Positions 17,814 to 26,317 of a stretch of 64,000 nt of DNA are shown here, piece by piece (position 1 is the first letter of the stretch; each line of letters opens with the position of its first letter). Under the pieces are notes generated by a model. It was not told where the DNA came from, did not search any database, and saw only the letters and a program-made list of their open reading frames with translations. The DNA is from Streptomyces lunaelactis (GTDB taxonomy: Bacteria > Actinomycetota > Actinomycetes > Streptomycetales > Streptomycetaceae), in contig NZ_CP026304.1 of assembly GCF_003054555.1 (NCBI RefSeq), forward strand, positions 4,154,001 through 4,218,000, in the 5' to 3' direction. A program made the translations under genes and the position numbers.

Positions 17814-19994
17814 CTATTCGTTCGTGTATTCCTCCACGACCGTGGCGCCGAGCTCGCGAACGATCAGGTCGTGACCGGAGAGCGCCGAGTCGACGAGGTC
17901 GGGGTCGTCCTCTTCCGGTACGTCGTCCTCGGGGGCGACCGGGGGCGGTGTGTGTGCCTGGGCCGGTCTCGGGGGCTCGGGCGAGGGGACTGCGGGCGGG
18001 GCGGACCGGGAGCGGCCGGGGAGGAGCGGGGCGGGGCGGCCGGGCGGGGCCGCTTGGGCCCGCCCGCCGCCGAAGCCGCCACCGCCCGGAGGCTGGGAGC
18101 CGCCGGAGCCGCCGGAAGGACCGCCGCCGGGGCCGCCCGTACCGCCCGTGCCACCCGAGGGACCGCCCGTGCCGCCCGAGGGATCGATGATCGCCTCGAC
18201 CTTCCACTGCACGCTGAACTGCTCGGAGAGTGCCTGCTTCAGCACCTCCTCGCTGCCGCTGCTCGCGAAGTTGTCCCGGGCGCCGGCGTTGATGAAGCCG
18301 AGCTGGAGTGTGGTGCCGTCGAACCCCGCGACCTGCGCGTTCTGACTGAGGAGGATCCAGGTGAAGCGGCGGCGGTTCTTGACTGCCTCGAGGATGTCCG
18401 GCCACATGTTCCGCACCTGTACGGCGCCTTGGACCATGCCGGCGCTCGGCACGGCGGGGGCGGGCGCGGCGGCTGCGGGCGTGGGGGCGGGCGCGGCGGG
18501 CTGGGACGCAGGCGGCTGACCGCCGCCCTGGCCCGGGGCCGACGCGGTGGGCCAGCCGCCGGGACGCCGACCGGCTTCCGGCGCGGCCGCGGCGGGCCAG
18601 GCTCCGGGTCGCTGGCCGGCCTGCGGCTGGTCCACGGGCTCCACCACGGGTGCCGGTGCCGGAGCGGTCTGCGCGGGCGTCGGTGCGGTGGGCGCTTCGG
18701 CCGCGGGTGCCCCGGCCGCCGCCCGAGCCGCGACGGGTCCCCCGCCCTGCGGCACCGGCGGTACGGGCGCGTGCGCCTGGGCCTCCGGCCCGGGGACGTA
18801 CCCCATCGCGGGCCCGGAGCCCCCGGTCGAGAACGTCGCCCCCCGCTCCAGGCGGTCCAGCCGGGCCTGCGTCGACCGCTCGTCGTCGAAGGCCGCGGGC
18901 AGCAGCACGCGCGCACAGATCAGCTCGAGCTGCAGCCTCGGCGAGGTGGCGCCGCGCATCTCCGTGAGCCCGGTGTTGACCAGATCGGCTGCCCGGCTCA
19001 GCTCGGCCGCACCGAAGACGGACGCCTGGGCCTGCATCCGCTCGACCACGTCGGCGGGTGCGTCGATGAGCCCGGTGGTCCCCGCGTCCGGCACGGCGGC
19101 CAGGATCACCAGGTCCCGCAGCCGCTCCAGCAGATCGGCGACGAAGCGCCGCGGGTCGTTGCCGCCTTCGATCACCGTGTTCACGACGTCGAAGGCCGCG
19201 GCCCCGTCGCCCGCGGCGAAGGCTTCCACGATCGCGTCGAGCAGCGAGCCGTCCGTGTACCCGAGGAGGGCGGTGGCCATGGCGTACGTCACACCCTCCT
19301 CGGCCGCGCCCGCCAGCAGCTGGTCCATTACGGACATCGAGTCACGCACGGACCCGCCGCCGGCCCGCACGACGAGCGGCAGCACGCCGTCGGCGACCGG
19401 GATGTTCTCCTTGCCGCACACCTCGCCCAGGTACTCGCGGAGCGTCCCCGGGGGCACCAGCCGGAACGGATAGTGGTGCGTACGCGACCGGATGGTGCCG
19501 ATGACCTTCTCGGGCTCGGTGGTCGCGAAGATGAACTTGAGGTGCTCCGGCGGCTCTTCGACCACCTTCAGCAGGGCGTTGAAGCCCTGCGGGGTGACCA
19601 TGTGCGCCTCGTCGATGATGTAGATCTTGTATCGGCTGCCGGCCGGCCCAAAGAAGGCCTTCTCCCGAAGATCACGCGCGTCGTCCACACCACCGTGCGA
19701 AGCGGCGTCGATCTCGATGACGTCGATCGACCCCGGCCCGTTCCTGGCAAGGTCCTGGCAGGACTGGCACTCGCCGCACGGCGTCGGCGTGGGCCCCTGC
19801 TCACAGTTCAGACAGCGGGCGAGAATGCGCGCACTGGTCGTCTTTCCGCAGCCGCGCGGCCCGCTGAACAGATACGCGTGATTGACCCGGTTGTTCCGCA
19901 GGGCCTGCTGCAGCGGGTCAGTGACATGCTCCTGCCCGATGACCTCGGCGAACGACTCGGGGCGATAGCGGCGGTACAGCGCAAGGGACGACAC
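17814..19994 (-). CDS. dnaX: DNA polymerase III subunits gamma and tau
   Basis: The clamp-loader ATPase of the replisome, about 726 residues from the GTG at 19994 (SSLALYRRYRPESFAEVIGQ). Walker A is FSGPRGCGKTTSARIL, followed by the zinc-module cysteines in CEQGPTPTPCGECQSC. The DExx box is IYIIDEAHMVT and the arginine-finger region is KFIFATTEPEKVIGTIRSR. The AAA+ core (~370 residues) is followed by a long Ala/Pro/Gly-rich linker and a C-terminal tau region. A longer open frame extends upstream, but family homology starts at this GTG. The minus-strand SRP RNA gene lies upstream. Confidence 0.95.
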   Translation of the reverse strand: MSSLALYRRYRPESFAEVIGQEHVTDPLQQALRNNRVNHAYLFSGPRGCGKTTSARILARCLNCEQGPTPTPCGECQSCQDLARNGPGSIDVIEIDAASHGGVDDARDLREKAFFGPAGSRYKIYIIDEAHMVTPQGFNALLKVVEEPPEHLKFIFATTEPEKVIGTIRSRTHHYPFRLVPPGTLREYLGEVCGKENIPVADGVLPLVVRAGGGSVRDSMSVMDQLLAGAAEEGVTYAMATALLGYTDGSLLDAIVEAFAAGDGAAAFDVVNTVIEGGNDPRRFVADLLERLRDLVILAAVPDAGTTGLIDAPADVVERMQAQASVFGAAELSRAADLVNTGLTEMRGATSPRLQLELICARVLLPAAFDDERSTQARLDRLERGATFSTGGSGPAMGYVPGPEAQAHAPVPPVPQGGGPVAARAAAGAPAAEAPTAPTPAQTAPAPAPVVEPVDQPQAGQRPGAWPAAAAPEAGRRPGGWPTASAPGQGGGQPPASQPAAPAPTPAAAAPAPAVPSAGMVQGAVQVRNMWPDILEAVKNRRRFTWILLSQNAQVAGFDGTTLQLGFINAGARDNFASSGSEEVLKQALSEQFSVQWKVEAIIDPSGGTGGPSGGTGGTGGPGGGPSGGSGGSQPPGGGGFGGGRAQAAPPGRPAPLLPGRSRSAPPAVPSPEPPRPAQAHTPPPVAPEDDVPEEDDPDLVDSALSGHDLIVRELGATVVEEYTNE

Positions 19995-20140
19995 GCCTAC
20001 GAGGTTATCGGGGCCCACTGACAAGCGACGCCGCGCGCCGGGGTCCGGCGCCGAAGCCCGCGCGCGGGCCCAAGTGCCGGGGTGCCGGGTGCCGGGTGCC
20101 GGGGTGCCGCGCCAAGATCGCGCCCCGCACCCGCAAACGT

Positions 20141-20233
20141 AAGCGCCCCTCACGCACCCGCCAGAGCCGACCTACCCTTGCTGCCTTCCGGCCCTGGGGG
20201 AGTTCAGTCAGATAGCGCCACGTGAGGGGCTCC
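20141..20233 (-). ncRNA. ffs: Signal recognition particle RNA (small bacterial 4.5S type)
   Basis: On the minus strand the ends pair (GGAGCCCCTCACG with CGTGAGGGGCGCTT). The apical region reads CCAGGGCCGGAAGGCAGCAAGGG, which contains the universal GGAAG tetraloop and the A-rich asymmetric loop that bind Ffh. About 93 nt, the size of small actinobacterial SRP RNA. The ends are estimated from the pairing. Confidence 0.88.
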
Positions 20234-20306
20234 GCACAGGGTACCTGATGGCAGGGGGTGGGAACGAGTTCGCCAGCACTCCTCAACGTCTTGTATTGTT
20301 TGCGGC

Positions 20307-20394
20307 GGAGGATTCGCCTAGTGGCCTAGGGCGCACGCTTGGAAAGCGTGTTGGGGGCAACCCCTCACGAGTTCGAATCTCGTATCCTCCGCCA
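20307..20394 (+). tRNA. tRNA-Ser(GGA)
   Basis: A class II tRNA with a long variable arm (TTGGGGGCAACCCCTC region). Acceptor GGAGGAT/ATCCTCC, G discriminator, encoded CCA, anticodon loop TTGGAAA (GGA), T-arm CGAGTTCGAATCTCG. A 32-bp direct repeat beginning six bases downstream recurs 5.1 kb away. Confidence 0.96.
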
Positions 20395-20399
20395 TTGCT

Positions 20400-20431
20400 C
20401 TCACCGGGCAATACGTTGAAGGGCCCCACCG
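20400..20431. repeat. 32-bp direct repeat, left copy (next to tRNA-Ser)
   Basis: A 32-bp sequence beginning CTCACCGGGCAATACGTTG and ending in GGGCCCCACCG is repeated perfectly at 25528-25559. It includes the left arm of the tRNA-Ser terminator. The repeat pair brackets the MFS/aminotransferase/MocR/VapBC genes, so it is likely an integration or recombination boundary. Confidence 0.8.
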
Positions 20432-20446
20432 CTTGCGGTGGGGCCC
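20421..20446. terminator. Hairpin terminator between tRNA-Ser and the MFS gene
   Basis: GGGCCCCACCGC / GCGGTGGGGCCC with a TT centre, a near-perfect 12-bp stem. It sits between tRNA-Ser (plus) and the convergent MFS gene (minus). The duplicated copy at 25.5 kb has lost the right half of the stem. Confidence 0.85.
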
Positions 20447-20462
20447 TTCGGCGTTCTCCGTT

Positions 20463-21779
20463 TCAGCCGGCGGCCTGCCCGTCCGCTGCCGCCGTGACGG
20501 GCTCTTCCGGTGCCGACGGCAGGCCACTTAGTCGGCTCACCGGCGACAAGACAAGCGCGATCAGCACGGCGGCGGAGCCGATCGCCGCCACGGTCAATGC
20601 TCCCCGGGCGCCGATCCGGCCGGACAGCAGGCCCGCGAACAGGCCACCGAGTGCACCGCCGCCGAACAGCAAGGTGCGGAAGACCGCCGTCATCCGGCCC
20701 ATCATCGACTGCGGGGTACTGGTCTGGCGCAGGCTGACGATGATGACGCCGGCGACACCGAGTCCGAGGTAGGTGGTGAAGAAGGAGAGGACGAACATCC
20801 CCACCATCACCGGCCGGGGGCCGGTGGCCAGCACGATCAGCATCGGGCCGATGAGGAGGGCCGCCTGGGCGACGAGATAGACAAGGCCGAGCCGGAAGCG
20901 CCGGATGACCTTGCGGGAGATCGCCGCGCCGATCAGACCGCCCACGGAGGCAGTGGCGAAGATGCCGCCGAGAGTCGTCGAGTCCAGGTGCAGATCGCGT
21001 GTTCCGTACAGCAGGAACATCGTCCATACGGTGATCATGGAGAAGTTGCAGCAGAACCCGATCAGGGCCAGCGACCGCAGGACCGGGTTCTTCAGCACCA
21101 GGCGCAGGCCGTCCCGGAGTTCGGTCGGCAGGTGCCGCCGTGCGGCGGGCGGTTCGGGACGGGTCTCGGGCGTGCGGATGAGCAGCAGCGAGACCAGGGA
21201 CACCAGATAGGAGAAGGCGTCGACGATCAGTGCCACGGGCGCGGTGAGGGCGCCGACCAGGACACCCGCGAGCCCGGGCCCTGCCACATCGGCCGCCGAT
21301 GAGCTCATCCCCATCTTGGCGCCGGCTTCGACATAGTGCTTGGGGTCGCGTACGAGAGTGGGTACGTACGACATCCAGCTCACGTCGAACAGCACCGAGG
21401 CGACGCCGACGGCGCAGGCGATCACCAGCAGCGAGCCCATGCCGAGCACGTCCGTCCAGTACAGGACGGGGACGAGGGCCAGCAGGACCATCCGGACGAG
21501 GTTGGCGCCGAGCATGATCCGTCGCCGGCGGGCCCGGTCCACCCATACCCCGAAGACCAGGGCGAGCCCGAGATACGGGACGAGCTGCAGGAACCGCAGG
21601 ATGCCGACCTGCTCGTCGGTGGCGTTGAAGGTGGTGATCGCGGTCAGCGGCAGGGCGAGGTTCGTGACCTGGGTGCCGAGGAGCGAGAGGGTCTCGCCGA
21701 GCCAGAATTTGAGGAAGTCGCCGTTGCGCCAAAGGCTTTCCGTGGACGGCTCCTCGGTGCGTGTCCGCGTGGCGGTCAT
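20463..21779 (-). CDS. MFS exporter (MFS_3 / EntS-like)
   Basis: A 438-residue major facilitator with about 12 hydrophobic segments. It opens WRNGDFLKFWLGETLSLLGTQV, a start shared with the EntS/MFS_3 siderophore and macrolide efflux branch. GVWVDRARRRRIMLGANLVR fits the loop 2-3 signature of MFS drug exporters. The ATG at 21779 overlaps the stop of the aminotransferase gene by four bases, so the two are translationally coupled. It probably exports the product or toxic substrate connected with that enzyme (inference). Confidence 0.88.
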   Translation of the reverse strand: MTATRTRTEEPSTESLWRNGDFLKFWLGETLSLLGTQVTNLALPLTAITTFNATDEQVGILRFLQLVPYLGLALVFGVWVDRARRRRIMLGANLVRMVLLALVPVLYWTDVLGMGSLLVIACAVGVASVLFDVSWMSYVPTLVRDPKHYVEAGAKMGMSSSAADVAGPGLAGVLVGALTAPVALIVDAFSYLVSLVSLLLIRTPETRPEPPAARRHLPTELRDGLRLVLKNPVLRSLALIGFCCNFSMITVWTMFLLYGTRDLHLDSTTLGGIFATASVGGLIGAAISRKVIRRFRLGLVYLVAQAALLIGPMLIVLATGPRPVMVGMFVLSFFTTYLGLGVAGVIIVSLRQTSTPQSMMGRMTAVFRTLLFGGGALGGLFAGLLSGRIGARGALTVAAIGSAAVLIALVLSPVSRLSGLPSAPEEPVTAAADGQAAG

Positions 21780-23014
21780 CGCCGTCCCTGGCCGGCGAGG
21801 TCCGCGACCGCGTCCGCGACGTGGTCCACTTCCTCCTCGGTGTTGTAGTAGTGCGGCGACAGGCGCAGGCACCAGTCGACGTCCTTGTCCCCGAAGTCGA
21901 ACTGTGCGAACTCACGGAGGCTGAGCGCCGAGTTGATGCCGCGGGCGTCCATGGCCGCCTTGAACAGCTGCGGCTGCCAGCCCGCTATGCCGAACGTGAC
22001 GAGCGCGGCAAGACGCGGGCCGCGGTCGAGCACGCGCACCCCCGGGATCGGTGCGAGCCGGTCGCGCAGCCGGGCCGCGAGCGCCGGGGTGCGCTGCTCG
22101 ATGGCCTCGATGCCGACCTTGCGGGCATAGCGCGTCGCGGCGGCGCTGCCGAGCACCGTGGCGTACGGGAACTCCCACTCCTCGAACCGGGCCGCCGTCG
22201 CTACGGGCTCGTAGCCGCCCGGCTCCGTCCAGCGGGCCCCGTGCATGTCGATGAACAGCGGTTCGTAGCCCGCGCGCAGGACGCGATCGGATACGTACAG
22301 GAATCCGGAGCCGCGCGGGCCGCGGAGGAACTTGCGGCAGGTGGCGGTGAGGAAGTCGCAGCCGATCTCCTCCACGTCTATGACGAACTGGCCCAACGAC
22401 TGGCAGGCGTCGACCAGGTAGAGCAGGTCCAGCTCCCGGCAGTGACGGCCGATTTCGGCGACGGGCGAGACGAGGCCCGAGTTGGTGGGGACGTGGGTGG
22501 CGGACACCAGGCGGGGGCGGTGGGTCCGCATCAGCGCTGCCATCGCCTCCACGTCGACCCCGCCCTCCGGGGTGTTGGGCGCGTGGACGATGCGCACGCC
22601 GAAGCGCTTGCGCAGGGAGAGGAAGGCGATCTGGTTGGAGACGAAGTCGTCGCGGGTGGTGAGGATGACGTCGTCGGTCTCGAACGGGATCGAGGACAGG
22701 GCGTTGGCGTAGGCGTGGGTGGCGCTGCCCGCGAAGGCGATGTTGTCGGGCGTCGTGTTGATGAGGGCGGCGATCTCCGTGTAGAACTCGCGGACTTCGG
22801 CGGCTCGGGCCGCCGATGCCTCGTAACCGCCCATCCGGGCTTCGAGGTTCAGATGGCCGATCATCGCGTCCGTCACGGGCGCTGCCAGCAGCCCGCAGCC
22901 CGCGTTGTTGAAGTGGATCACCTGGCGGCACCCCGGGGTGTCGGCCCGCAGAGCGGCGACGTCCAGCCGAAGTGCTTCCCGACCAGGACCAGAAGCGCTA
23001 CTGTTGTCTATCAT
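21776..23014 (-). CDS. Class V aminotransferase-fold PLP enzyme (cysteine desulfurase / isopenicillin-N-epimerase-like)
   Basis: A 412-residue fold-type I PLP enzyme. It begins near IHFNNAGCGLL, the usual class V opening. The PLP-phosphate and ring-binding residues lie in GSATHAYANAL and YLVDACQSLGQFVIDV, and the Schiff-base lysine is expected in FLTATCRKFLRGPRGSGFLYV (Lys near residue 230). The reaction is uncertain: desulfurase, lyase and epimerase relatives look alike at this level. No substitute cysteine loop typical of NifS/IscS was recognised. The ATG at 23014 overlaps the divergent MocR start codon and has no ribosome-binding site, suggesting a leaderless mRNA. Confidence 0.85.
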   Translation of the reverse strand: MIDNSSASGPGREALRLDVAALRADTPGCRQVIHFNNAGCGLLAAPVTDAMIGHLNLEARMGGYEASAARAAEVREFYTEIAALINTTPDNIAFAGSATHAYANALSSIPFETDDVILTTRDDFVSNQIAFLSLRKRFGVRIVHAPNTPEGGVDVEAMAALMRTHRPRLVSATHVPTNSGLVSPVAEIGRHCRELDLLYLVDACQSLGQFVIDVEEIGCDFLTATCRKFLRGPRGSGFLYVSDRVLRAGYEPLFIDMHGARWTEPGGYEPVATAARFEEWEFPYATVLGSAAATRYARKVGIEAIEQRTPALAARLRDRLAPIPGVRVLDRGPRLAALVTFGIAGWQPQLFKAAMDARGINSALSLREFAQFDFGDKDVDWCLRLSPHYYNTEEEVDHVADAVADLAGQGRR

Positions 23015-23035
23015 GAATGACAGTAGCACTTCTGG
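22989..23035. promoter_or_regulatory. Inverted-repeat operator covering both divergent start codons
   Basis: CCAGAAGCGCTACTGT (22989-23004) and ACAGTAGCACTTCTGG (23020-23035) are inverted repeats matching at 15 of 16 positions, separated by 15 bp that hold the two overlapping ATG codons. The arms encode the first residues of both proteins, so the two N-termini are similar (DNSSASG and NDSSTSG). It is a natural binding site for the MocR dimer. No ribosome-binding site is present on either side. Confidence 0.75.
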
Positions 23036-24437
23036 GGAGTTGGCCGACAGCCTCCGTGCCCTGGTCTCCCGGCTGTCGCCCGGCGACCGGCTGCCGAGCA
23101 GCCGGGAGCTGGTCAAGGAGTACCGGGTCGGCCCGGCGACCGTGGCACGGGCCATCGCCGCCCTGGCCGCCGAGGGCGCGGTGGTGACCCGTCCGGGCAG
23201 TGGGACGTTCGCGGCGCAGCTGGGCCGGCTCCGCGACGCGGTCGGCGGCGACACGGATACCGACTGGCAGACGGTCGCCCTCACCGACCGCGCCGTCGAC
23301 ACCCACCTGATCGCCGACCCGCTCGGCCCGCCACCGGCCGGGACGATCACGCTGGACGGCGGCTACGTGCACCGCTCGCTCCAGCCCGCCCGGGCCCTGA
23401 GCGCGGCGCTTGCGCGGGCGGCACGCCGTCCGGACGCCTGGGACCGCGCCCCGGCCGGCGGCCTGATGGCGCTGCGCACCGTGTTCGCCCGGATCGTCGG
23501 CGGCAGCGTGGCGCCGGAGGACGTGCTGGTCACCGCCGGCGGGCAGAGCGCCCTGTCGATCGCGTTCCGAGCCATCGCCGGGCCCGGCAGCCCGGTTCTG
23601 GTGGAGTCCCCCACCTATCCCCGGGCCCTGGCCGCCGCTCGCGCCGCGGGGCTGCGGCCCGTTCCAGTGCCGCTCGACGCCGACGGCCTGCGGCCCGAAA
23701 TGCTGGCCGACGCGTTCGCGATGACCGGCGCGCGACTGCTGTACTGCCAGCCGACCTACCAGAACCCGACCGGCACCGTACTCACGCCCGAACGGCGCCG
23801 CCAGATCCTCGATGTGGCGCGCGCCTCGGGCGCGTTCGTGCTCGAGGACGACTTCGCACGGCACCTGGGACACGGCGGCGCCGTACCGCGGCCGCTGGTC
23901 GCCGACGACCGCGACGGCACGGTCGTCCACGTCACCTCACTCACCAAGCCCGCCGCACCGAGCCTGCGGATCGGGGCGCTGGTGGCCCGCGGACCGGTCA
24001 TGGAGCGCATGCGGGCGGTGCGCCTGGTCGACGACTTCTTCGTCACGCGCCCGCTCCAGGAGACCGCGCTGGAGGTGCTCAGCTCCCCCTCCTGGGAGCG
24101 GCACGTCCGCTCTCTCGGTACGGAGCTGCGGGAGCGGTGCGCCGTGCTGGCCGCCGCGGTCACGCGGGAGATCCCGGGTGCGACCTTGGCCGGGCTGCCT
24201 ACGGGCGGACTGCACCTGTGGGTTCGCCTGCCGCCGGGCGTGGACGACACCGTCCTCACCAGCGCCGCCCGGCAACGCGGCGTCGCCGTGAGCGCCGGCA
24301 GTCGTTACTTCGCCACCGAGCCGCCGGCAGCTCACCTGCGTATCGGGTTCGCCGCGACCGCCGATCACGCCGAGCTGACCGAGGGTGCACGTCGACTGGG
24401 AGCCGCGCTTACCGGCCTTGGCCCAAAGGACGGGTGA
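23013..24437 (+). CDS. MocR-family (GntR/aminotransferase) transcriptional regulator
   Basis: A 474-residue fusion of a GntR winged helix and an aminotransferase-like PLP domain. The DNA-binding part is LADSLRALVSRLSPGDRLPS, VGPATVARAIAALAAEG and TRPGSGTFAA. The PLP domain has AGGQSALSIAFRAIAGPG, YCQPTYQNPTGTVL, FVLEDDFARHLG and the Schiff-base lysine in VTSLTKPAAPSLRIGAL. MocR regulators usually control PLP, amino-acid or vitamin B6 genes and bind palindromes or direct repeats in divergent promoters. The ATG at 23013 overlaps the ATG of the aminotransferase by two bases. Probably autoregulated through the operator at 22989-23035. Confidence 0.9.
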   Translation: MNDSSTSGELADSLRALVSRLSPGDRLPSSRELVKEYRVGPATVARAIAALAAEGAVVTRPGSGTFAAQLGRLRDAVGGDTDTDWQTVALTDRAVDTHLIADPLGPPPAGTITLDGGYVHRSLQPARALSAALARAARRPDAWDRAPAGGLMALRTVFARIVGGSVAPEDVLVTAGGQSALSIAFRAIAGPGSPVLVESPTYPRALAAARAAGLRPVPVPLDADGLRPEMLADAFAMTGARLLYCQPTYQNPTGTVLTPERRRQILDVARASGAFVLEDDFARHLGHGGAVPRPLVADDRDGTVVHVTSLTKPAAPSLRIGALVARGPVMERMRAVRLVDDFFVTRPLQETALEVLSSPSWERHVRSLGTELRERCAVLAAAVTREIPGATLAGLPTGGLHLWVRLPPGVDDTVLTSAARQRGVAVSAGSRYFATEPPAAHLRIGFAATADHAELTEGARRLGAALTGLGPKDG

Positions 24438-24829
24438 GGCGCACAACGGTCAGTGCTCCGCGGCGCAGCCGATGCCTTCCCTCGTGATGACACGCGGCCA
24501 GTCACACCGTGGGGACGGCCTCGTCGCGGGTCGGACAAGCCCAGCACCGGCATGCCACCCCGGTCCCCGCTCAACGAGCGCCCGGCCGCTCCGCTCGTCC
24601 GCGCCGTCCGGGCTCCGGCGCGGATCGGACCTCAGTGCCCGTGGACCTGGCAGCCCTGGCTGCCCGTTTGCGGGCCGCACCTGTGACCTCACCCGAGCCC
24701 GACCCGTACGCATCCACAGCGTGATGCCGTCATGGCCCCGCAGACGCGGCCCGAGCCCATCCATCCCATGGCACGGGTGAACCATGAGAGATATAGTTGT
24801 CTCCATAGTTGATATAAGGAAGGTGCACA
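24438..24829. other. 392-bp stretch without a recognisable gene
   Basis: Short open frames on both strands show no family features and no ribosome-binding sites. The last ~60 bp turn AT-rich (GATATAGTTGTCTCCATAG, then TTGATATAAGG) and probably hold the VapBC promoter. TATAGTTG and CATAGTTG form a short direct repeat there, a possible antitoxin binding site. Confidence 0.5.
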
Positions 24830-25045
24830 ATGAGCCGGACGGTGATCGACCTCGATGACGAGCTGGTCGCAGACGTAGCCAAGGCCCTGGGGACCAGCAC
24901 CAAGAAGGAGACGGTCAACACGGCCCTGCGCGAGGTACTGGAGAACAGGCGGCGTGCGCTGGCTCTGACTCGCCTACGCGCCGCGGCCGACGAAGGCGCG
25001 TTCGACCTGACACTCTTCGAGGACAAGCGGAACTACCGACGGTGA
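24830..25045 (+). CDS. vapB: VapB-family antitoxin
   Basis: A 71-residue antitoxin. The N-terminal ribbon-helix-helix starts SRTVIDLDDELVADVAKALG followed by KKETVNTALREVLENRRR, the VapB/type II pattern. The C-terminal tail (FDLTLFEDKRNYRR) should bind and block the toxin active site. A good AAGGAAGG ribosome-binding site precedes the ATG. It overlaps the toxin gene by four bases. Antitoxins of this class normally repress their own operon with the toxin. Confidence 0.9.
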   Translation: MSRTVIDLDDELVADVAKALGTSTKKETVNTALREVLENRRRALALTRLRAAADEGAFDLTLFEDKRNYRR

Positions 25046-25464
25046 ACGCCGCTCTCTACCTGATTGACACCAGCGCCCTCGCCCGCTTCATGCGGGGCAA
25101 CGCGGAGCAGTACGGCTGGGACCAGGCAGCGGCCGCCGGCCTGATCGCCACGTGCCCCATCACGGAGCTGGAGTTCTTCTACAGCGCCCGATCGGCCGCC
25201 GACCGGGCACGCGGCATCGAGGACGTCCGGCTGATCTTCGGCTGGGTCCCGGTCGACGACCGCGCCTACGACCGGGCCTGGCAGGTCCAGGAGGCCCTCA
25301 CCAAGCAAGGCAAGCACCGTAGCGCCGGTGCAGTGGATCTCGTCGTCGCCGCGACTGCCGAGTTGCAGGGTCTCACCCTCCTGCACTGTGACCACGACTT
25401 CGAATGCATCGCCGCAGTAACCGGCCAACCCCTCCAGTGGTACGGCCAGGAGGGCCGTAAGTAG
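25042..25464 (+). CDS. vapC: VapC-type PIN-domain ribonuclease toxin
   Basis: A 140-residue PIN-domain toxin expected to cleave RNA (often tRNA or rRNA) with Mg2+. Acidic active-site residues can be placed: Asp in LYLIDTSALARF near residue 9, Glu in ITELEFFYSA, and Asp in GAVDLVVAATAELQG plus HCDHDFECIA near the C-terminus. GTG start overlapping vapB. Located just inside the right 32-bp repeat, as for addiction modules that stabilise islands. Confidence 0.9.
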   Translation: MNAALYLIDTSALARFMRGNAEQYGWDQAAAAGLIATCPITELEFFYSARSAADRARGIEDVRLIFGWVPVDDRAYDRAWQVQEALTKQGKHRSAGAVDLVVAATAELQGLTLLHCDHDFECIAAVTGQPLQWYGQEGRK

Positions 25465-25527
25465 TCGAGCAGTGGTTGCAGTTCTGATTGCATTCACCCC
25501 CGTCCGGGGCCGTTCGCCAGTTAGCAC

Positions 25528-25559
25528 CTCACCGGGCAATACGTTGAAGGGCCCCACCG
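25528..25559. repeat. 32-bp direct repeat, right copy
   Basis: Perfect copy of 20400-20431, here without the complementary right arm of the terminator (GGTGG then diverges). The stretch 25465-25738 around it holds no recognisable intact gene. Confidence 0.8.
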
Positions 25560-25738
25560 TTCGCGGTGGTGCGGAGGCACCCGGGTCGATGACCCGCCAG
25601 GCAAGGTTCCTGCCCTCGCGCCGCCCTCCATTGCCGAGCAACTCACGTCCGAGCCAGGTGCGTTCACTGATACGGCACCAGTGAGACCCGCTGGAACCAC
25701 CGGGGCAGATCCGAATCAACGACCCGCGAAGTCCGGGT

Positions 25739-26251
25739 CTAGGGGAGCGCGCTGCTCACGCCGTCGGCGATCATCATCCACATGGGCTGCCCGCCCGTAC
25801 CGAAGGCCGACGACAGGGCGTATCCGATCGAGGCGTCCACCGGGCGGATCTCCGCGCCCTCCTTCCATTCGGCTATGACCATCTCGTCGCCGTCGGAGGA
25901 GAAATCACCGATGTGCACCCCGTCCCGGGTCAGCCGGCTGCTGGGAACGGAGTCCGGGACCAGGCGGTAGCCGACTCCCTCGTACTCCACGTCCACCCGG
26001 TACGAACGCCTGCGCAGGCCGCCCTTCGCCGGCTTCAGCTCGACTTCCCGGCCGTCGATCCGCATCGTGAGGTGGGCCGGGTCACGCGTGCCGATGGCGG
26101 TCTGCGGGTCCACTTCCGACTCGGGGTCGCGCTCCAGGGTCACGCGGGGGATCCCCTCGCCTTCGACCTCGAGGCGGTCCTGACCGTCCTGCCGGACGGT
26201 GATCTCGCCGAAGCGCGTGTCCTCGATGGGGGTTCGGTCTGCGTCGTTCAT
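25739..26251 (-). CDS. Hypothetical protein
   Basis: A 170-residue soluble protein that I do not recognise as a named family. It is rich in acidic residues and predicted beta strands (FGEITVRQDGQDRLEVEGEG, RVDVEYEGVGYRLVPDS) and ends with a hydrophobic patch (GQPMWMMIADGVSSAL). No signal peptide. Codon use is typical of the genome, with GC-rich third positions. It lies just outside the 32-bp repeat boundary and upstream (in its own direction) of broken ABC genes. Confidence 0.65.
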   Translation of the reverse strand: MNDADRTPIEDTRFGEITVRQDGQDRLEVEGEGIPRVTLERDPESEVDPQTAIGTRDPAHLTMRIDGREVELKPAKGGLRRRSYRVDVEYEGVGYRLVPDSVPSSRLTRDGVHIGDFSSDGDEMVIAEWKEGAEIRPVDASIGYALSSAFGTGGQPMWMMIADGVSSALP

Positions 26252-26317
26252 GAGTCAAGTCCTTCAGTGCGGTCAGAACCTGCGGTTCGTCACGTGCGGT
26301 GTGCGGGGGGGGGCTCC

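Noticed and set aside
16539..20021. A 1160-codon open frame on the plus strand across purD and dnaX
   Set aside because: Antisense shadow of purD and dnaX; low-complexity Gly/Arg/Val composition and no family motifs.
25033..25719. A 228-codon minus-strand frame through the right 32-bp repeat, with a segment reminiscent of transposase remnants
   Set aside because: It is largely antisense to vapC, and I could not match the N-terminal part to any family; no inverted repeats or transposase motifs were found.
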